From the NCBI GenBank assembly GCA_030704615.1, contig CM060734.1, positions 31,574,042-31,638,041 of the forward strand: a DNA stretch of 64,000 nt. Reading direction: 5' to 3'. A program made the position numbers and the translations under genes. Below, one piece after another: positions 1-12,838 of the stretch. This stretch comes from Takakia lepidozioides. Its lineage: Eukaryota > Streptophyta > Takakiopsida > Takakiales > Takakiaceae. Below the pieces are notes generated by a model. It was given only the letters and a program-made list of their open reading frames with translations. It was not told the origin of the DNA and ran no database searches. Positions within the stretch are counted from its first letter, which is position 1. The number at the start of each line of letters is the position of its first letter.

Positions 1-1080
1 TCCCTTTCCACAGCTTTTCCTCTCTTGCCTATGAGCTTACTGTGGACAGTGTAAAGGTCCTTTCTTTTTTCCCCTCTTTTTTTCGTTTTTTGGGTCAAGA
101 GGGAAGAGGCAAGTCCCCAATCAAACCTTAAGCAAAAGATTCATGAGGAACTTCAGAAAAGCTGACACATGCAATAAAGGCAAGAAGTAAGAAGAAGACA
201 AGAGGCCAAAGGGAGACAATGAAGGCAGAAGCATCCATGGTAAACAAGACAACTATCTCCACTCCCTTCTCATTGTTGTCCTACTTGTGTCCCGTGGATC
301 CCCATCATTGTTCCTCTGGGTTTTCTTTATTTGTTCACTTCTGGCCCCAGTCAACGTTATATAGTTACATAATGTTATATCTTTCTTCTGCTTTCTTCAT
401 TTCTGAAGGTAATTCCACTCTTGGATTTGACCCCATTCTTTTCTCTTCCTTGTATCCTGCTTTCTTTTCTCCCATAAGCTTGACTGGTTCCCACCTGGAA
501 ACCAGTCAATCTTACAACAGAGCTGCAGTTCTATCGGCAGATATTTTTGGTCCTCCACCTCGACAGAATCCTTACAGCCCAATTACCTGTCGGCAGCTCT
601 GTCTCCCTCTCTTCTAAGGGCATCGGGAAGGTTTAAAGGTGGGCTCCCACGGTCTGCGAAAGACTGGTATACCTGCACCGGGCCGACTGCTGGTGCCCCG
701 CTTGCGCTAGAGATGAAAGGAGGGAAATGGAAACTGAAGACATTTTTTTCTCCTTTCTACTATTAGATCCAGGGGAAATACTATTGTCTTGGCAGCATAT
801 CTGGACGAGGCACTGAATCTTAGACATTCCCTTTATCAACTGTTGTTCCTGGGCTGCTTGTTAAGGACCCCACTCCCTTTATTGTTTCATGCTTTCTCTT
901 GTCCCATAAGCTCCGAGCTTTCTGCGGACGTTATAAAGCATCATTTCATTTCTTTCTTTCCTCCTATCACCTTCCACGTCTCCTCCCCTTTCCTGATCCC
1001 AAAAAACCAGGCCCGGGGTACGGCCTCAAGGCTAGGGGAAGAAAAATATAATTTGTCATCTCATTTGCAGGCATCTGCAC
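1..1080. other. Presumed intron or non-coding DNA left of the last visible KEA3 exon
   Basis: I see no exon here that continues the KEA3 reading. The expected next segment after the exon ending at 1081 (family consensus beginning DIAVVP) is not found on the minus strand. Pyrimidine-rich stretches and short open frames up to about 145 codons occur, but their predicted proteins resemble no family I know. The stretch is probably intron, with the remaining exons beyond the left edge. Confidence 0.4.
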
Positions 1081-3939
1081 CTGAAGAAGCAGAATTCCCA
1101 GGGTTGCAGAACCGAAACGTGTCGGAAGCTCTCCCTTCTCAGCAAGGAGCTGTCAAACACACCATACACCACTCACAAGAGATAAAACCTCTGAACTACG
1201 GCAAAAGTGCATACAGTCTTAGGTGAAGCATAGGTCAGAAGGTATCGCTACGAAAAAGCTCAGAGAACCAGTGAACCGATTGTAGAAGTCATACATCTGA
1301 GCATTCCCCCACCACACAAGGACACATTAATTCCTTAAACTCTTCCTAACTAGTGAAGGGGAAAGAAAACCAGAAAGAGATGATAGATGACCTCGAATTT
1401 ATCAACATTCCAGGAGAGGGTAGAGTGGAACAATGGGGTAATGCAGTCACAAACAGAATCCCTAAGCACTACCAGCTTCTACAGTCCCATACCTGCAAGA
1501 CAAATGCTGATGAAGACAGTGACAAAGCAGCTCCAATGACCACAGCTTCATCCACTGTCCGAATATTGACCTGGACACCAAGAAAGTAATATCACTTGTC
1601 ATCAACCTACAATTTTTGCCCATAGTAGTGCCTCATCACATCCTCTTTCTTCTCCCTCAGTATATCATAGATGAATGTATACCACCTCTTTCACTGGATC
1701 ATGCAACATCCAAGCTTGAAAGTTGGCTGTCCACCAAGGCTGCCCCATGACCCTTGCAGCGCATACTAGCAGGATAATTGGGGAGGAACTACAGATTATT
1801 GTTAGCTGGCTCGTCTCAGTCGAGGAGTACCCAACTGCACAAGAAGTCGGGCTGTATAACACACCGGCTATGTCATATCTAGAGTCTTCTCTAGCTCTCT
1901 CTTTCTCTCTCGCTCTCATCTCTCCCTTCACATGAGGCCTTGAGGCTCCCTGTGGACATATAATAGTTCATTTCTTCTGTCTTCTCAAAGTTGACCATAT
2001 TAACCAACTGAAGACGTGAGCTGACCAGGTCTGGCTTTGCATGAAAGAAGAATTCCAACACCCTTGTGCCAATGGCACCATTTGGTGGAAGCTCAAAGGC
2101 AGTGAAAGCCAACGTCGAAAGGATGACCTGCCACGACAACGGTCCCGTCTGTATCAAGACAATAACCTAGCAAAACATGTTTTAATCCTACAACTGCAGT
2201 AATAATCAATGGAAACGTATTTGCAAATGCATATAGTTGTGATGTAACGGAGAAGACTTCAGCTAGCAGAAACAAGTCTACCTAAGGAACCTGCATAGAT
2301 TAGGTTTAATTCCACACACCTGTGCAAGACCCATGCCAAAGGCAAATTTGGCAAGTGCTTTCAGCCGTGCTAGGGACAGCTCCAATCCCATCTCAAATAG
2401 CTGCAGCCATCACTTACATGTATTGTATTAACAATGCCCTGTCGCCTTGATTAGGTTATGTACGCATAGTAACTTCTCGTTATCAGCTCAAACATAGTGA
2501 AGAAACTTGGCATTGGTCCAGAGTCACCTACCAGGAAGAGAATCCCCAGTTCTGACAAAGCCTTGATGTCTGTCACATTTCGAATCAAACCCAGCTGATT
2601 GAGGACAACTCCAGACAAGAGAAACCCTAAAATCTGATGCAGACAGCAGACATGAGAGTGTGAAAAAGGGCTTCAACAAATGAAACTTTAGCATACTACC
2701 TGGTACAAACATCTGCACCACACCAGAGGATTGCTTCACCTGCTTTCAGTCTCCGATTGTAAACCAGGGCACATATACTACACTTGAGTGGGCACAACAT
2801 TTCACAGGGCTGACAAGTGGTGTTTTCTGTTGTTGCCAACTTAGTTTGATGTCCTGGAAGCCTGTATTAGGTGGTGCTCAAAAAAGTGTTACCTCTTCCA
2901 ATGTCCTAGCAAGCTTTGGAGTAAAGTTATCTCTCACAGAGAAGACAAAATTGGAGCACACACCGGGCTAGCTTTGATGGCCTTGAAGGCAGGTACGACC
3001 AGCACAGTCGCAGCAAGAAACGTGAGCGTGTCAAGCCCTAGATTGCTTATAACATCTACTCCACCAGCTAATTCCACCTGTGCCCGAATAATCCATGAAT
3101 GCCTTCTGTGACCTGCTCTCTGTATGCCTATTTGAACTTGCTTTCTCCTCATAAAACTTGGTCGCCCAAAGCTCTTGATGCTCGAAAGAGATGTGCCCAA
3201 AAAACTTTCTCGAGAGCAAGGTTGATTATGAGAGTGGAAGGAAGAAATGGATACTAGAACAGAACCTCTCGACGATGACCTTGGAGATGGTCGTTTACAA
3301 GGACAATAGAATTGTGTAAGTGCTAGGGGGGAGAGCTTATGATATCTTTGACGCTTCACCGTTTGAGGCAGAGAATCTTTGTCTATGTTGATTGATCTGT
3401 ATCGTGTGTCCAGTACCTGTTGCAACCATGAAAAAGGACAACATTGAACCTCTTTAGAACTTCATATCCCCAAAATTACACATCCACCTTTCCCACCTCT
3501 GATTTTGTCCCTTATCTTTTGGCAGAAGCCTGCAATGCTTGAGGTAGGAGTCAAAACCCCAGAGTTTTTAGTCAGACATAGGTGCAGTCCTTGGTTCATT
3601 GAAACAAAGAGAGACCCTCCTTTCTCAACTTCTGTCCCTCCCTACTCCCCATCCCTTAACCTCCAACCAACTTCCAAATACTTTTCAATCCTTACCCATG
3701 ATGAATTTGGATGGGCTGCAGGAGGCGGCAAATGGTGGGAGTAAATTGGGAAGGGGGCAGCACACCCTTCCATGATTGTCACCTTCATCGTCTCCTACTT
3801 AAGCATCAGCAGCAAATCCAAGTACAGTGCACTATGTTGGGCTATAACTTGTGAGTGAGATATTCGATGGCGAGCAGGGAATCATGACATCTCCAATGGA
3901 TAAATCCTGTTGTCAGAATCTCGTCAATTTTACCTGCAT
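1081..3939 (-). CDS. KEA3: KEA3-type plastid K+/H+ antiporter, 5' part of gene (runs off left edge)
   Basis: Thylakoid K+/H+ exchanger of the CPA2 family; in Arabidopsis KEA3 adjusts the proton gradient when light changes. Coding exons on the minus strand: 3934-3939, 2964-3416, 2532-2633, 2320-2400, 2026-2127, 1493-1570, 1081-1149. All junctions are GT-AG and phase 0, giving 297 residues. The first large exon carries an Ser/Arg-rich, transit-peptide-like leader followed by LGLDTLTFLAATVLVVPAFK. Later exons give LGFLLSGVVLNQLGLIRN, LFEMGLELSLARLKALAK, LAFTAFELPPNGAIGT, VDEAVVIGAALSLSSSAF and LAEKGELPTRFGSATLG, all KEA3-diagnostic and unlike KEA1/2. The start is inferred: the upstream exon ends ATG-CAG just before its donor, with an in-frame TAA further upstream. 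The remaining transmembrane segments and the RCK (TrkA-N) domain lie outside the window. Confidence 0.9.
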
Positions 3940-6900
3940 GTCTGTCTGTACCTGTTATGCAATTGGCACCACTGTGATACATCCCAAAAGGGAGCAATAT
4001 CACTGAACAGAACACCCCCAGCTGCTATGGATGGCGAACACTGCTTTTGTACAGATATAAAATAAATGTGAAGATCTGCAGAGTAACAGTGTCGGCGATA
4101 GGAGATCATAGCCAAATGTACTCCCGCAGGGATGTGTCCCACACCAGTAAAAAAAGCTTGCAGAAGCCAACCTCACACCTTGTTCCCTCTCACCGTCCAG
4201 AGTGTCATCTTCCTGCGACTGCCTGAAAAGGACCCCAAATTTTCATACCATGAATTTTCATTTGCAAAAGAGATTCCCTTTCGGGCCCATAATAGCATAT
4301 TATACCAACAAGGGTGCGGTATTATTTACTGCACTGTCCCTTCGTTTTGATCTTTGTCCTCTGAACTTCTCCATTGAACAGAGCTAGTAAGCAAATTCCT
4401 CTCCCAGAGGTTACTGTGAAAACTGCCTGCACTGCACAATGCACGATGCACTATGCAAAAGGCTTGCTCGAATAAAGGACTCAGGCATTCCTTCGGACCA
4501 CATGCTCGCTTGGAGTTCACTAAACACTAGAAGAAAGATGAAACAAAATGTCTTGAAGGTTACTACGTTCTGAGAGCTTCAGACGGATACGGTTTCATTG
4601 TCGCAGCATCCATGTCCAGGCGCCTCAGGGAGGCCCACACTCATACTTCTTCTTTCATCATCCAATCCCACCTTTCGCTTTCGTACTTGGTTACCCGGAC
4701 GTCATTTACGAGCTTCTACTCAATCGAACACCTTGCAACAGCTAGATAACTAACTTAATGATTCAATAACCGACTCAATCTCTCATATAGTAAGAAAAAG
4801 AGACCTCATTCCAAGGAGTGGTAATCTAAATATCATTTGAACTAATCCCAACATGCACCCTTCCACTCCGTGTATTCATCTTGGTTGAAACGCAGTCCCG
4901 CCTCTCTCATTTCGGCTTTGACTCTCATCGCTGCGTCAGTCTATCACAGTACTGAGAGTGGAGTAAAGGACAGCGAACTTACTTACTTGCTCCGTTCACA
5001 TCACACCATCTCTTTCAAGTACTATTGGGGCGGGATGGGGACTACTCACTTTGCTCCGTCTCTTAGTCCCGAGACCACGCAACATTCTTGAAGCTCGCAC
5101 CCATCATAAAACGTTGAAGCAGAAATCTGTCGCCCACCAACCAAGTTGCTGATGTTCACAGCTCCATGAACAATTTAAAGACCAAAGGTCTCGCCAGTTC
5201 GGGTCGCTAGCGTCGCTTAGTGCAGTAGAAGACGACGACAAAAATTCAGAGTGGTCACCACCTCTTTCAGATAGGGATACGGTAGGACGGTGAATGGCAC
5301 AGAGACCATGAAAAATTCTGGCTGGGATCATGAATTCGATCTCAACATCAAAACGGTAGATTCGAGCTGCATTCTAACCCAAATTTGAACTCAAAGATTC
5401 ATTTTCTCGCATTCCAAACCCATCTTCAAGAAACAACCAGCGAATCAATTCCATCTCAGACAAAGCGATGAACAGTGTGACTGGCAATTGAGTAGCTTCA
5501 ACCCTGATTTCAAGCTCAGATAACAGAACGGAGCAGAACCAGATACCAAGACTAACCCAGAATAGATTTCCCCTATATAGAACCTTCAAATTCCAGTCAG
5601 AAGCCATAGTAAAAATTTGATAACTTAAGATGAGACTCACTTAACAAGTCGTACTTGAAACGTGGCATTAACTTATTTGAGAAAAAGCATGCACCATAGA
5701 TAACTGTTGTCCCTGGAAGAGCTCGACAAACGCTCAGTTTTATACAATATCTTTGCGTAAAGACAACAAAGGTGCCAAGTAGTCATATGTCAGAGAGATG
5801 ATGTCATATCTCTTTGTTCAAAATGCTCGACGATGTATCCTACCAAACTGGGACCGGGGAAATCTGAGCTGTTTGTTCACTACCCACAAACGGACGATGC
5901 ATAACTGTCTGAAAGAGGAATCAATCCTCTATCCAAAATGTAGTCTATTTGGAAGTCATTCCTTGCCATCACCGTGTGATAATGGAGTGTTTTCACACCT
6001 CAGGATCCATGTTTCAGGGGTGAACTCATCTGTAATAAGCCTGTACCTCCCCGAAAGTTTTGGAGGCCGGCCGTGACCCAACAACATTCCTCCCAACATG
6101 TTGGAGATGCAGTTCTACGATCAAACTACATATTTTTCCATCAATCACACCCCCTCCTCGGCCGTGATCCGAACTTCAAAATAAGATGGCCTCGGGATCA
6201 TCCGGTTTCATGGAAGAACTTGGCAAATTTGCAGCCCTGCAGCTGCAGGATAATGTTTACCGCATACAAATGCCGCCAAAGGAACGCCATATCTGCACTG
6301 CGTGGCCACTACCCCGCCACGCGCGCCCGCTTTTCTTTCTCATTTCCATGCTGGCCTTTACTCAACCCTCGTGACTAGGTGTGCGTTGCTCTCGACACTT
6401 TCTCGCACATTTCCGTGCCGCTCTGTGCACAGACATCTGTGAGAGCGTGTTTGATTTGTCTGCTTTGACATTTACAAATGAAAAATGCGCAGTATTTGGC
6501 TCCGTTTACACATGCACACTTTCTGAAGCAGAAAAATTAGCGTGCTGAAAACGTAGGTAAGTACTGGTTGAAGAAGAGTGAGTGCATCAGGGCCTTCGAA
6601 ATTCTATTGTGCTACTAGTTCAGATGTATAGAAAAGAGAGACTGTAAATTTTTGTTAGGTTCTCCACAATTTAGAAAACAATTGGATCTATGCTTCATTT
6701 GCGCATGTGTGAAGAAGCCCATGATGCTGAAGGAAGTATAATGTTGGTGAAGCCATTCAACTTTTATGGTGGGGGACATTTATGAACCTTCAGTCATCAA
6801 TATTTTGTGTTGAAACATTCCACAGATTACACAAATGGTGCGTCAATCATGTGGATCTATTTATCACCCTCAGACCAATTTACAAGTGATAATATTATCC

Positions 6901-7927
6901 AAGTGGTCCTAGAGTGTGGGCAAGGTACACTGTAGAAATCACATCTCGCAGTGTAGTACATATGTTGCACTGTGAGCATGATCATGAAATAGCTTATACC
7001 CTCTTAGGCCTACATGTAGTTCTCGAACAAAACCTCCAGGAGACAAAAGAAAGCAGAAGAAAGACAGACAGACAACATTCCAATGTACTTAGTAGACTTT
7101 GCTTTGGCAAATAAAGCCCTGTGGGTGAAATAGACAAAAGAAGGGAGGGAAGGAGGGAGGGAGGGAGAGAGAAAGAGAGTGAACCTACAAGTCCAATCCT
7201 GTTGTCACGCACAGATGCCTGGGCCCTGCAAGTATTTAGCCTAGAAGCACCCCCGTGTGGCAATCTCACCATGAAACTGCCATTACTCTCTCACAGCCAA
7301 CATTCTCCCTCTCCAAATCGCACTTATCTAGTTGGAAGAAACTTGAAATGTGAATCAGACAGACAAACAGGTATACACCAACTGCTTATTGCATCAGACC
7401 TGCCTCTTGTCCTGATATGCCCACTGCCAGATAGAAAGCCGTGGACGTCCAAAGGAGAGATTGAGAGCGAGGTCTGTGAGTAGAGCGAAACCCACTGCCA
7501 GAACACAGCAAGAGCAGGTGAGCACATCGGACAAATGCTGAGGAAGACGAAAGCCCATGTTGAATGTGATCTGTTGAGCAAGATTTCACATCGGAAGAAC
7601 TGAGAAAAATCAAAGAAAATTACGTTACAGTTGCTAGCCGGGTTATGTAACCAGGGTCATCAAAGAGCGAAAGGCCTTCCCCGCAGCCTAGCACCATCAG
7701 GATGTTATCTCTTACATCTGTTTCTCCCTCATTGGGCACCATGCCCTTTGGTCAAACAGACAACTCATTCACATCAAAACTCTATGGCTCACCATCTACA
7801 GCTGCGGCGGCAGCAATCACCTAGCTAAATGTTGACCTCTCTCTCTCTCACACAAATTCGCACCCTTGGAAAAATTGACTGCCTGGAAAAGAAGATACAG
7901 TTAATCTTTTTATTGATGTTCACCCTG
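3940..7927. other. Upstream of KEA3 and downstream of the epimerase; no gene recognised
   Basis: The first part should hold the rest of the KEA3 5' untranslated exon and its promoter, but I cannot place either. Short open frames occur, for example a plus-strand frame of 62 codons at 6186-6374 starting MASGSSGFMEELGK. They have no family resemblance and no convincing splice sites. A purine-rich GGGA/GGGAGA tract lies at about 7138-7175. The last few hundred bases before 7928 probably include the 3' untranslated region of the epimerase gene. Confidence 0.5.
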
Positions 7928-9454
7928 CTACAACCTTGTAGGTTTTCCAGGTTGTACGCCATAGTAATTCAAGTACCACTTCACAAATTTCCGCAGACCT
8001 GCCTCCAAGTTTGTCATGGGCTTGTAGCCTAGCTGAGCCTGGGCAAGTGTCACATTTGCATGTGTGTACGGAACATCCCCATTTCGGGGCATTTTGATCA
8101 TCTCTCTCCTTGCTTTCACATTAAGGTGCTTCTCAAGGATATCCACCAAGGTGGGGACTGTAACTGGTGAAGTGTTCCCGAGATTGAAAGTCCGGAACTG
8201 AGCCGATCCCTTTTTCTTACCCCCACTTCCTGTGCTCTTCTCCGCCGTATCTAGTGATGCTACACACCCCTTAACAATATCATCAATGAACGTAAAATCA
8301 CGTGCCAAGTCCTGCTTGTTGGTACCCTGGTAAATGCTGATTGCTTTCCCCCGCAGAATGTCGCGGGTGAAAGAAAAGTAGGCCATGTCTGGCCGTCCCC
8401 AAGGCCCATACACAGTAAAAAAGCGGAGTCCAGTTATGGAGAGCCCGTAGATGTGATTATACGTGTGAGCAATTTCCTCCCCTGCTTTCTTAGTGGCAGC
8501 GTACAGGCTGGCTGGCTGATCAGTTTGATCACTCTCTGAGAAGGGCACCTGCAATTGTATTGACGAATTGGCTTCAGTGGCGTTGTGAGAGTGAGTGGTG
8601 AGAAGAAGAAATGGAGCCCACCTCCTTAGTCACGGAGCACAGAAGCCCCAGAAGTGAACCCCGGACTAGCAAAGTGCACCTAACCCAAGCAATCTGATGC
8701 TTATTCTTCAAAATCAAATAGTCTATAACCCTCTCCCTCTCACACACACACGCGCGCGCGCGCATGCACACAAACATGGACACACCTTGGTGTTCAACCC
8801 ATACACTGAACTTGACGATGCCCACACAATGGCTGGCTGAGGGTTGGCCTCCTTGCAGGCCTCAAAAAGGGTGACCAGACCTGCAATGTTGCTGTGCACA
8901 TAAGAGCCTGGGTTCTGCATGGCATAGCGCACACCAGCCTGGGCTGCAAGATGCATGACATGCGTGAACTGAACCAAATCAAAGAGGGTTTTCAGTAGTT
9001 GTTCGTCATTGATATCATCCTCAATCACAAATACTCCGTGCTTCGTCAGAAGCTCTTGCCGGGCTCGCTTCAGAGACACCTCATAATAGTCATTGAAGTT
9101 GTCGATTCCCACAAGCCCATCTCCTCTTTTCTTCAATTCGATTGATACATGGGTCCCCACAAAGCCTGCTGCACCTGTCACTAGTACGATCAATCCATTT
9201 TCTTTCTTTGGGTGGCAGGATCGCCTTACCTTCTTCTCCCATATATGGTCTGGCTTGAATGCAAGGGTAGGGTGGGTGAGTGACCCTCCAATTGTTCCTC
9301 CACCAATATAGCTATCCATGACACCATTTGCACTGATCCTGAAAAACACAAAAAGAGTCAAAGCAAGAAGGAGGGCCGAGCAGCCCAGAAGCCTTGCCGA
9401 GGCTGTTGAGTGCCACCGTGATGCCACTCGACCAAAATAGTTACTGCGCTCCAT
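7928..9454 (-). CDS. GAE: UDP-glucuronate 4-epimerase (GAE), complete, two exons
   Basis: Interconverts UDP-glucuronate and UDP-galacturonate in the Golgi, supplying the donor sugar for pectin. Exon 1 is 8786-9454 and exon 2 is 7928-8548; the 237 bp GT-AG intron is phase 0. The product is 429 residues, normal for plant GAEs. Visible in order: a short cytosolic N-terminus; a single signal-anchor helix at about 22-38 (type II membrane protein); a linker; the NAD-binding loop GAAGFVG at 94-100; the SSSVYG segment ending exon 1; and the catalytic YxxxK of the short-chain dehydrogenase family (Tyr239, Lys243 in SLYAATKK) in exon 2, followed by RFFTVYGPWGRPDMA. The ATG at 9454 is chosen because the two codons before it are not ATG and family proteins start similarly. 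Plant GAEs are usually intronless, so the intron is noteworthy. Confidence 0.95.
8741..8763. repeat. (CA)n/(CG)n microsatellite in the epimerase intron
   Basis: Five CA units run directly into six CG units, about 20 bases downstream of the intron donor (in minus-strand sense). Alternating purine-pyrimidine DNA of this kind is prone to slippage and to forming Z-DNA. No function is implied. Confidence 0.85.
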
Positions 9455-12243
9455 TTTCACCTGAGATTTTCATACACCAAATTATTTTTGCCCAGACATG
9501 CAGCACACTTGCAAACCAGCACAATGCATCACTAGACAGCCTATACATAACTGCGCAAGGGAGACAAACAAGAGAGCAAGGGAAAGAGAGGTGGGCACAG
9601 GGGGGGGGGAGCATACTCATACCGACCCCAAACCCCAAATGGAAGGTTAGAAGTTCTTTCTGGGAACCATACTGTGTTTCCACTGGCTCTGCTGCTCCTG
9701 CAGCAGTGGGATCGATCTTCGGGTGTACCTCGGGTCAGATCCTTTTTGCTCATCATCACGCAATCCCTGCTCATATAGCCTTCTTATTCATGTTGTTTCA
9801 TTTGCAAGAGTGTTAGGGTTTTTGGTTTCGAAGTAACTTTGCTTAACGTGAGTTGTGGAAGCTTGGGCTTCTTTGATTATGAGGGCTTCTGTTTTTCCTT
9901 CCGGCTGTCCTGTGCGTTGCTGGAGTGTTACATTACGAGGTTTAGTGATCAAGTTTGGTTTTGGGTCTTGCCACTTTCCTCTTCAAAATTCAAGTAGAGA
10001 GAGGGAGGGGGAGAGAGAGAAAGTCACCTTGCCAGGTGTTGAGGGAAAATTGTCTTGAATGGAAGGAGGCATCTTCAGTGGTGGATATCACAGAGTCCTG
10101 ATGGGGCGGACAAGGGACATCCAAGGGGGATTGATGCCCCACTTTCTGAACAGGTGAGACCGTGTTCTCCCCTTGTTCTCTCACTTCCCGGCAGTGGACC
10201 TCTTAACGGTCTCGCAATATTCCCCTTCTCAATTGCTGCAGATACACATACCGCACATGACAAGCTTTCTTAGTAGGTTTAAGATGCGAATTCAGTTGCA
10301 GCAAAGAGATTTCCTCTCTCTGTGAGGCTGAGACAAGCAACAATCGTTGCAAGGGGTAGTAAGATCAAAACATACAGGCATGCACACCCATAATGCAGAC
10401 TCTTCCAGCTCATCACTCAATTTCTGTGGGCAGGGTGAGATGAATGCACTCATCAGGGTAACGCCACGCCAGGGAAACAGAACAACTAACCTGGTGTGTG
10501 GATGCGCATCACGGTTGCTGGCAGAGGCTGCCAACCTCAACACATCCATGGCTCCTCACATCAAAAACCCCAGCCCAGCACCACAACTTCATGAATCACT
10601 TCCCGCGGGAAACAGTTGCGATGAACCACCTCCACAGAAAAACTGACGACACCCGGCAACACGCAAACTGAATCCCCTCAACTCACCCAAGCTCCTGCAC
10701 CCTCATAAAATCATATTCTCACAGACACCCGCACCACCCCTACATTCCTCCCCCTTTCAAAGTCTTGAGACCAGAGTGCTCAGGATGCAGCGAGCAGAGA
10801 CGAGCAGAGCGGAGCAGCGAGAAATGGCAGAGTCGGGCCAGGGATGGCCTCGTGTCATTCAATCAAGCTCGGGTATTTTTCCGTGGACCGTACGGGGCTC
10901 CCCACGTATTTACCATGTATCGGCTGCCTACCTTAGGTAGGTGGGTGTGTACATACGTACATTTGTATTTATACCAAATGTCTGTCTATAATAGTCCAGC
11001 CGCATACGCCGGTATAATATGAGATGCGTATATACATACTGCTGGCGTACAGAACGCGGGAAGGTAGATAGTGTCGGTCGTCGCACGGGACGCGGCTGCC
11101 TCGACGCGGGAAGGGACGGGCTACCGCCGGTCTGTCAGCCGCTCTCTCCGCCGTCTCATATATTCTCAATATAGTACTCTACGCACGTCGGCGAAATTCC
11201 GCTTAAGTTAATTTGGCGACGCTATTGTCCACTGTTAACTGTCTAGTATCACTCTGTCCTGAATGACTGACTGAATGTTAACAGCTTTTCGAAACCCCTT
11301 TGCCAATCTAGTGTTTTCATGTCCGGCCGTTCCCAAGACATAGAAGCATTTTAGAAACAGCAACAGTTGGTATTTCTAACTCGTGCAAGAATATTTGTTC
11401 CCGGCCCACTCCCTAAGGAAAATAATGCGCAATAAATTTTCCCCGGCACATAGTTACTAACTTTACATAATATTGTATGGATTGTACCCGCAAGGGGAAG
11501 AGGCTCTTAGTTACGCTAGCTATGGCTGGCGTCAAATATATATATATAGAGAGCATGGATGAGGGTCACGCGTGCCACATGACAACATGCTCAAATGTCC
11601 GTTATGACTATCAGGGTTACTCAGGTAAACTCGTTTTTCACGTCCTAATCAATCTTTGTCGTTTGAATATACCATTAAGGATAGGGGGTTGAATCATTCA
11701 TTTAGTAACTAGAGGTGGCTTCTGTCCAGGAATTTCCAGTGACATAACCTGAATTCGAGATATGTCACTCGAATTTCTACACACACATTCCATGTCCAGC
11801 CCTATCTTTTATGCAGGTGAATGGAATTTTCATTGTCTTTTACCGTACCGGCCTCACACAGTGGAAATCTCATTCCCTAACTTCCCCATGTCTATGGCAC
11901 TAGTAAGGGGTGAGCACAATATTGTAACATTCTTCCAATCAGGGTCACCGGCCGAACCACGCACAGAATCTGAATCCTGCAGAGAATCCATAGCTTGGAA
12001 GTTTATCATTCTACCAAGTTCATAGCTTCATTCTGGACCACGTTTTGTGGCAAAACAATATTCTTCGCTTGTCCACCTTGTACGAAGTTTTGGAGCCTTC
12101 CACCGCCGGCGCACCTTAAACTGGAGCATCTTCAAAGGTGAGGCGAACATGCATCATTCAATCAATAATTCGATATTTGCATTATGTAAGCCATTAGATT
12201 GTATGGCAATAGCATCACCCATCAGTAAGGGCTACATTGAACC
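9455..12243. other. Upstream region of the epimerase gene; no further gene recognised
   Basis: This should contain the 5' untranslated region and promoter of the divergent-looking minus-strand epimerase gene. Visible low-complexity tracts are a G run at about 9601-9609 and a GA-rich run at about 9999-10022. A GC-rich patch lies around 11040-11150. No open frame here has a recognisable product. Confidence 0.45.
11487..11545 (+). repeat. Short interspersed repeat, possible SINE head (copy 1)
   Basis: It shares a core (GCAAGG, a purine-rich GAAG-GG stretch, then TAGTTACG) with sequences near 14030 and 51600. It is followed by a TA dinucleotide run. Three dispersed copies with this core suggest a small retroposon family, possibly tRNA-derived. 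This copy lacks a clear B box. Confidence 0.3.
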
Positions 12244-12344
12244 TTAATCCTTAAGGTGCCGCCATTGGGCAAATTTCACCCTCCAAAAAAGTGACATCTC
12301 GCGAGTTAACTACGGCTACATACCTATCTTGTTACATCCAAAAA
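12244..12344 (+). repeat. Left inverted repeat arm
   Basis: It pairs with 19156-19257 in reverse orientation. Shared blocks include CCATTGGGCAAATTTCACC, GCGAGTTAACTA and TTACATCCAAAAA. The match extends about 100 bases and then stops sharply on the inner side. Confidence 0.8.
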
Positions 12345-12346
12345 AA

Positions 12347-12838
12347 GGAAGTGTGATTGGACAGCGATGTATGTTGTGGCACCATGCTTAGGTGCACGAC
12401 AACTGTCATGGTTTTGTTTGTGATTAGTTAAAAATAGTTATTTCTAACTAATTAGGACATTATACATTTATATTTGTATTTTGTTGGCATTGGGACTTCA
12501 TTTGGTTCCATGTGCCAAGTGAGCTGACAAACCTCACTTGGGACGTGGGGAGGTTATCTCCACGTGAGATGTAGGCAGGCTCGTCTTCTTCTAGTCGAGC
12601 CTCCTGAGGTCTCTCTCGCCGCCATAGCTCTAGTACTTGAGATGGAGAGTGGGTGAGGTCTGTATGGTGGAGTCCTTTAGCAAAGGTGCCATTGGCTTGA
12701 CTTATATAACGTGATAGAGTGGTTTCTCCTCTTTTCACCATTTCCATATCTATTGTGGCGTGGCTTTCTAGGACTATATGCTAGGAAGTGTGGTTGGACA
12801 ACGATGTATGTTGTGGCACGATGCTTAGGTGCACGACA
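12347..12838 (+). repeat. Pair of ~54 bp direct repeats (12347-12400 and 12784-12838)
   Basis: Both copies run from GGAAGTGTG through GATGTATGTTGTGGCAC to GGTGCACGAC, with only a few differences. They enclose about 380 bases without a recognisable gene. Short terminal direct repeats of a small decayed retroelement, or a local duplication, would both fit. Confidence 0.6.

Noticed and set aside
219-1226. Two plus-strand frames of 132 and 145 codons
   Set aside because: No recognisable domain; the second overlaps a confirmed KEA3 exon on the opposite strand.
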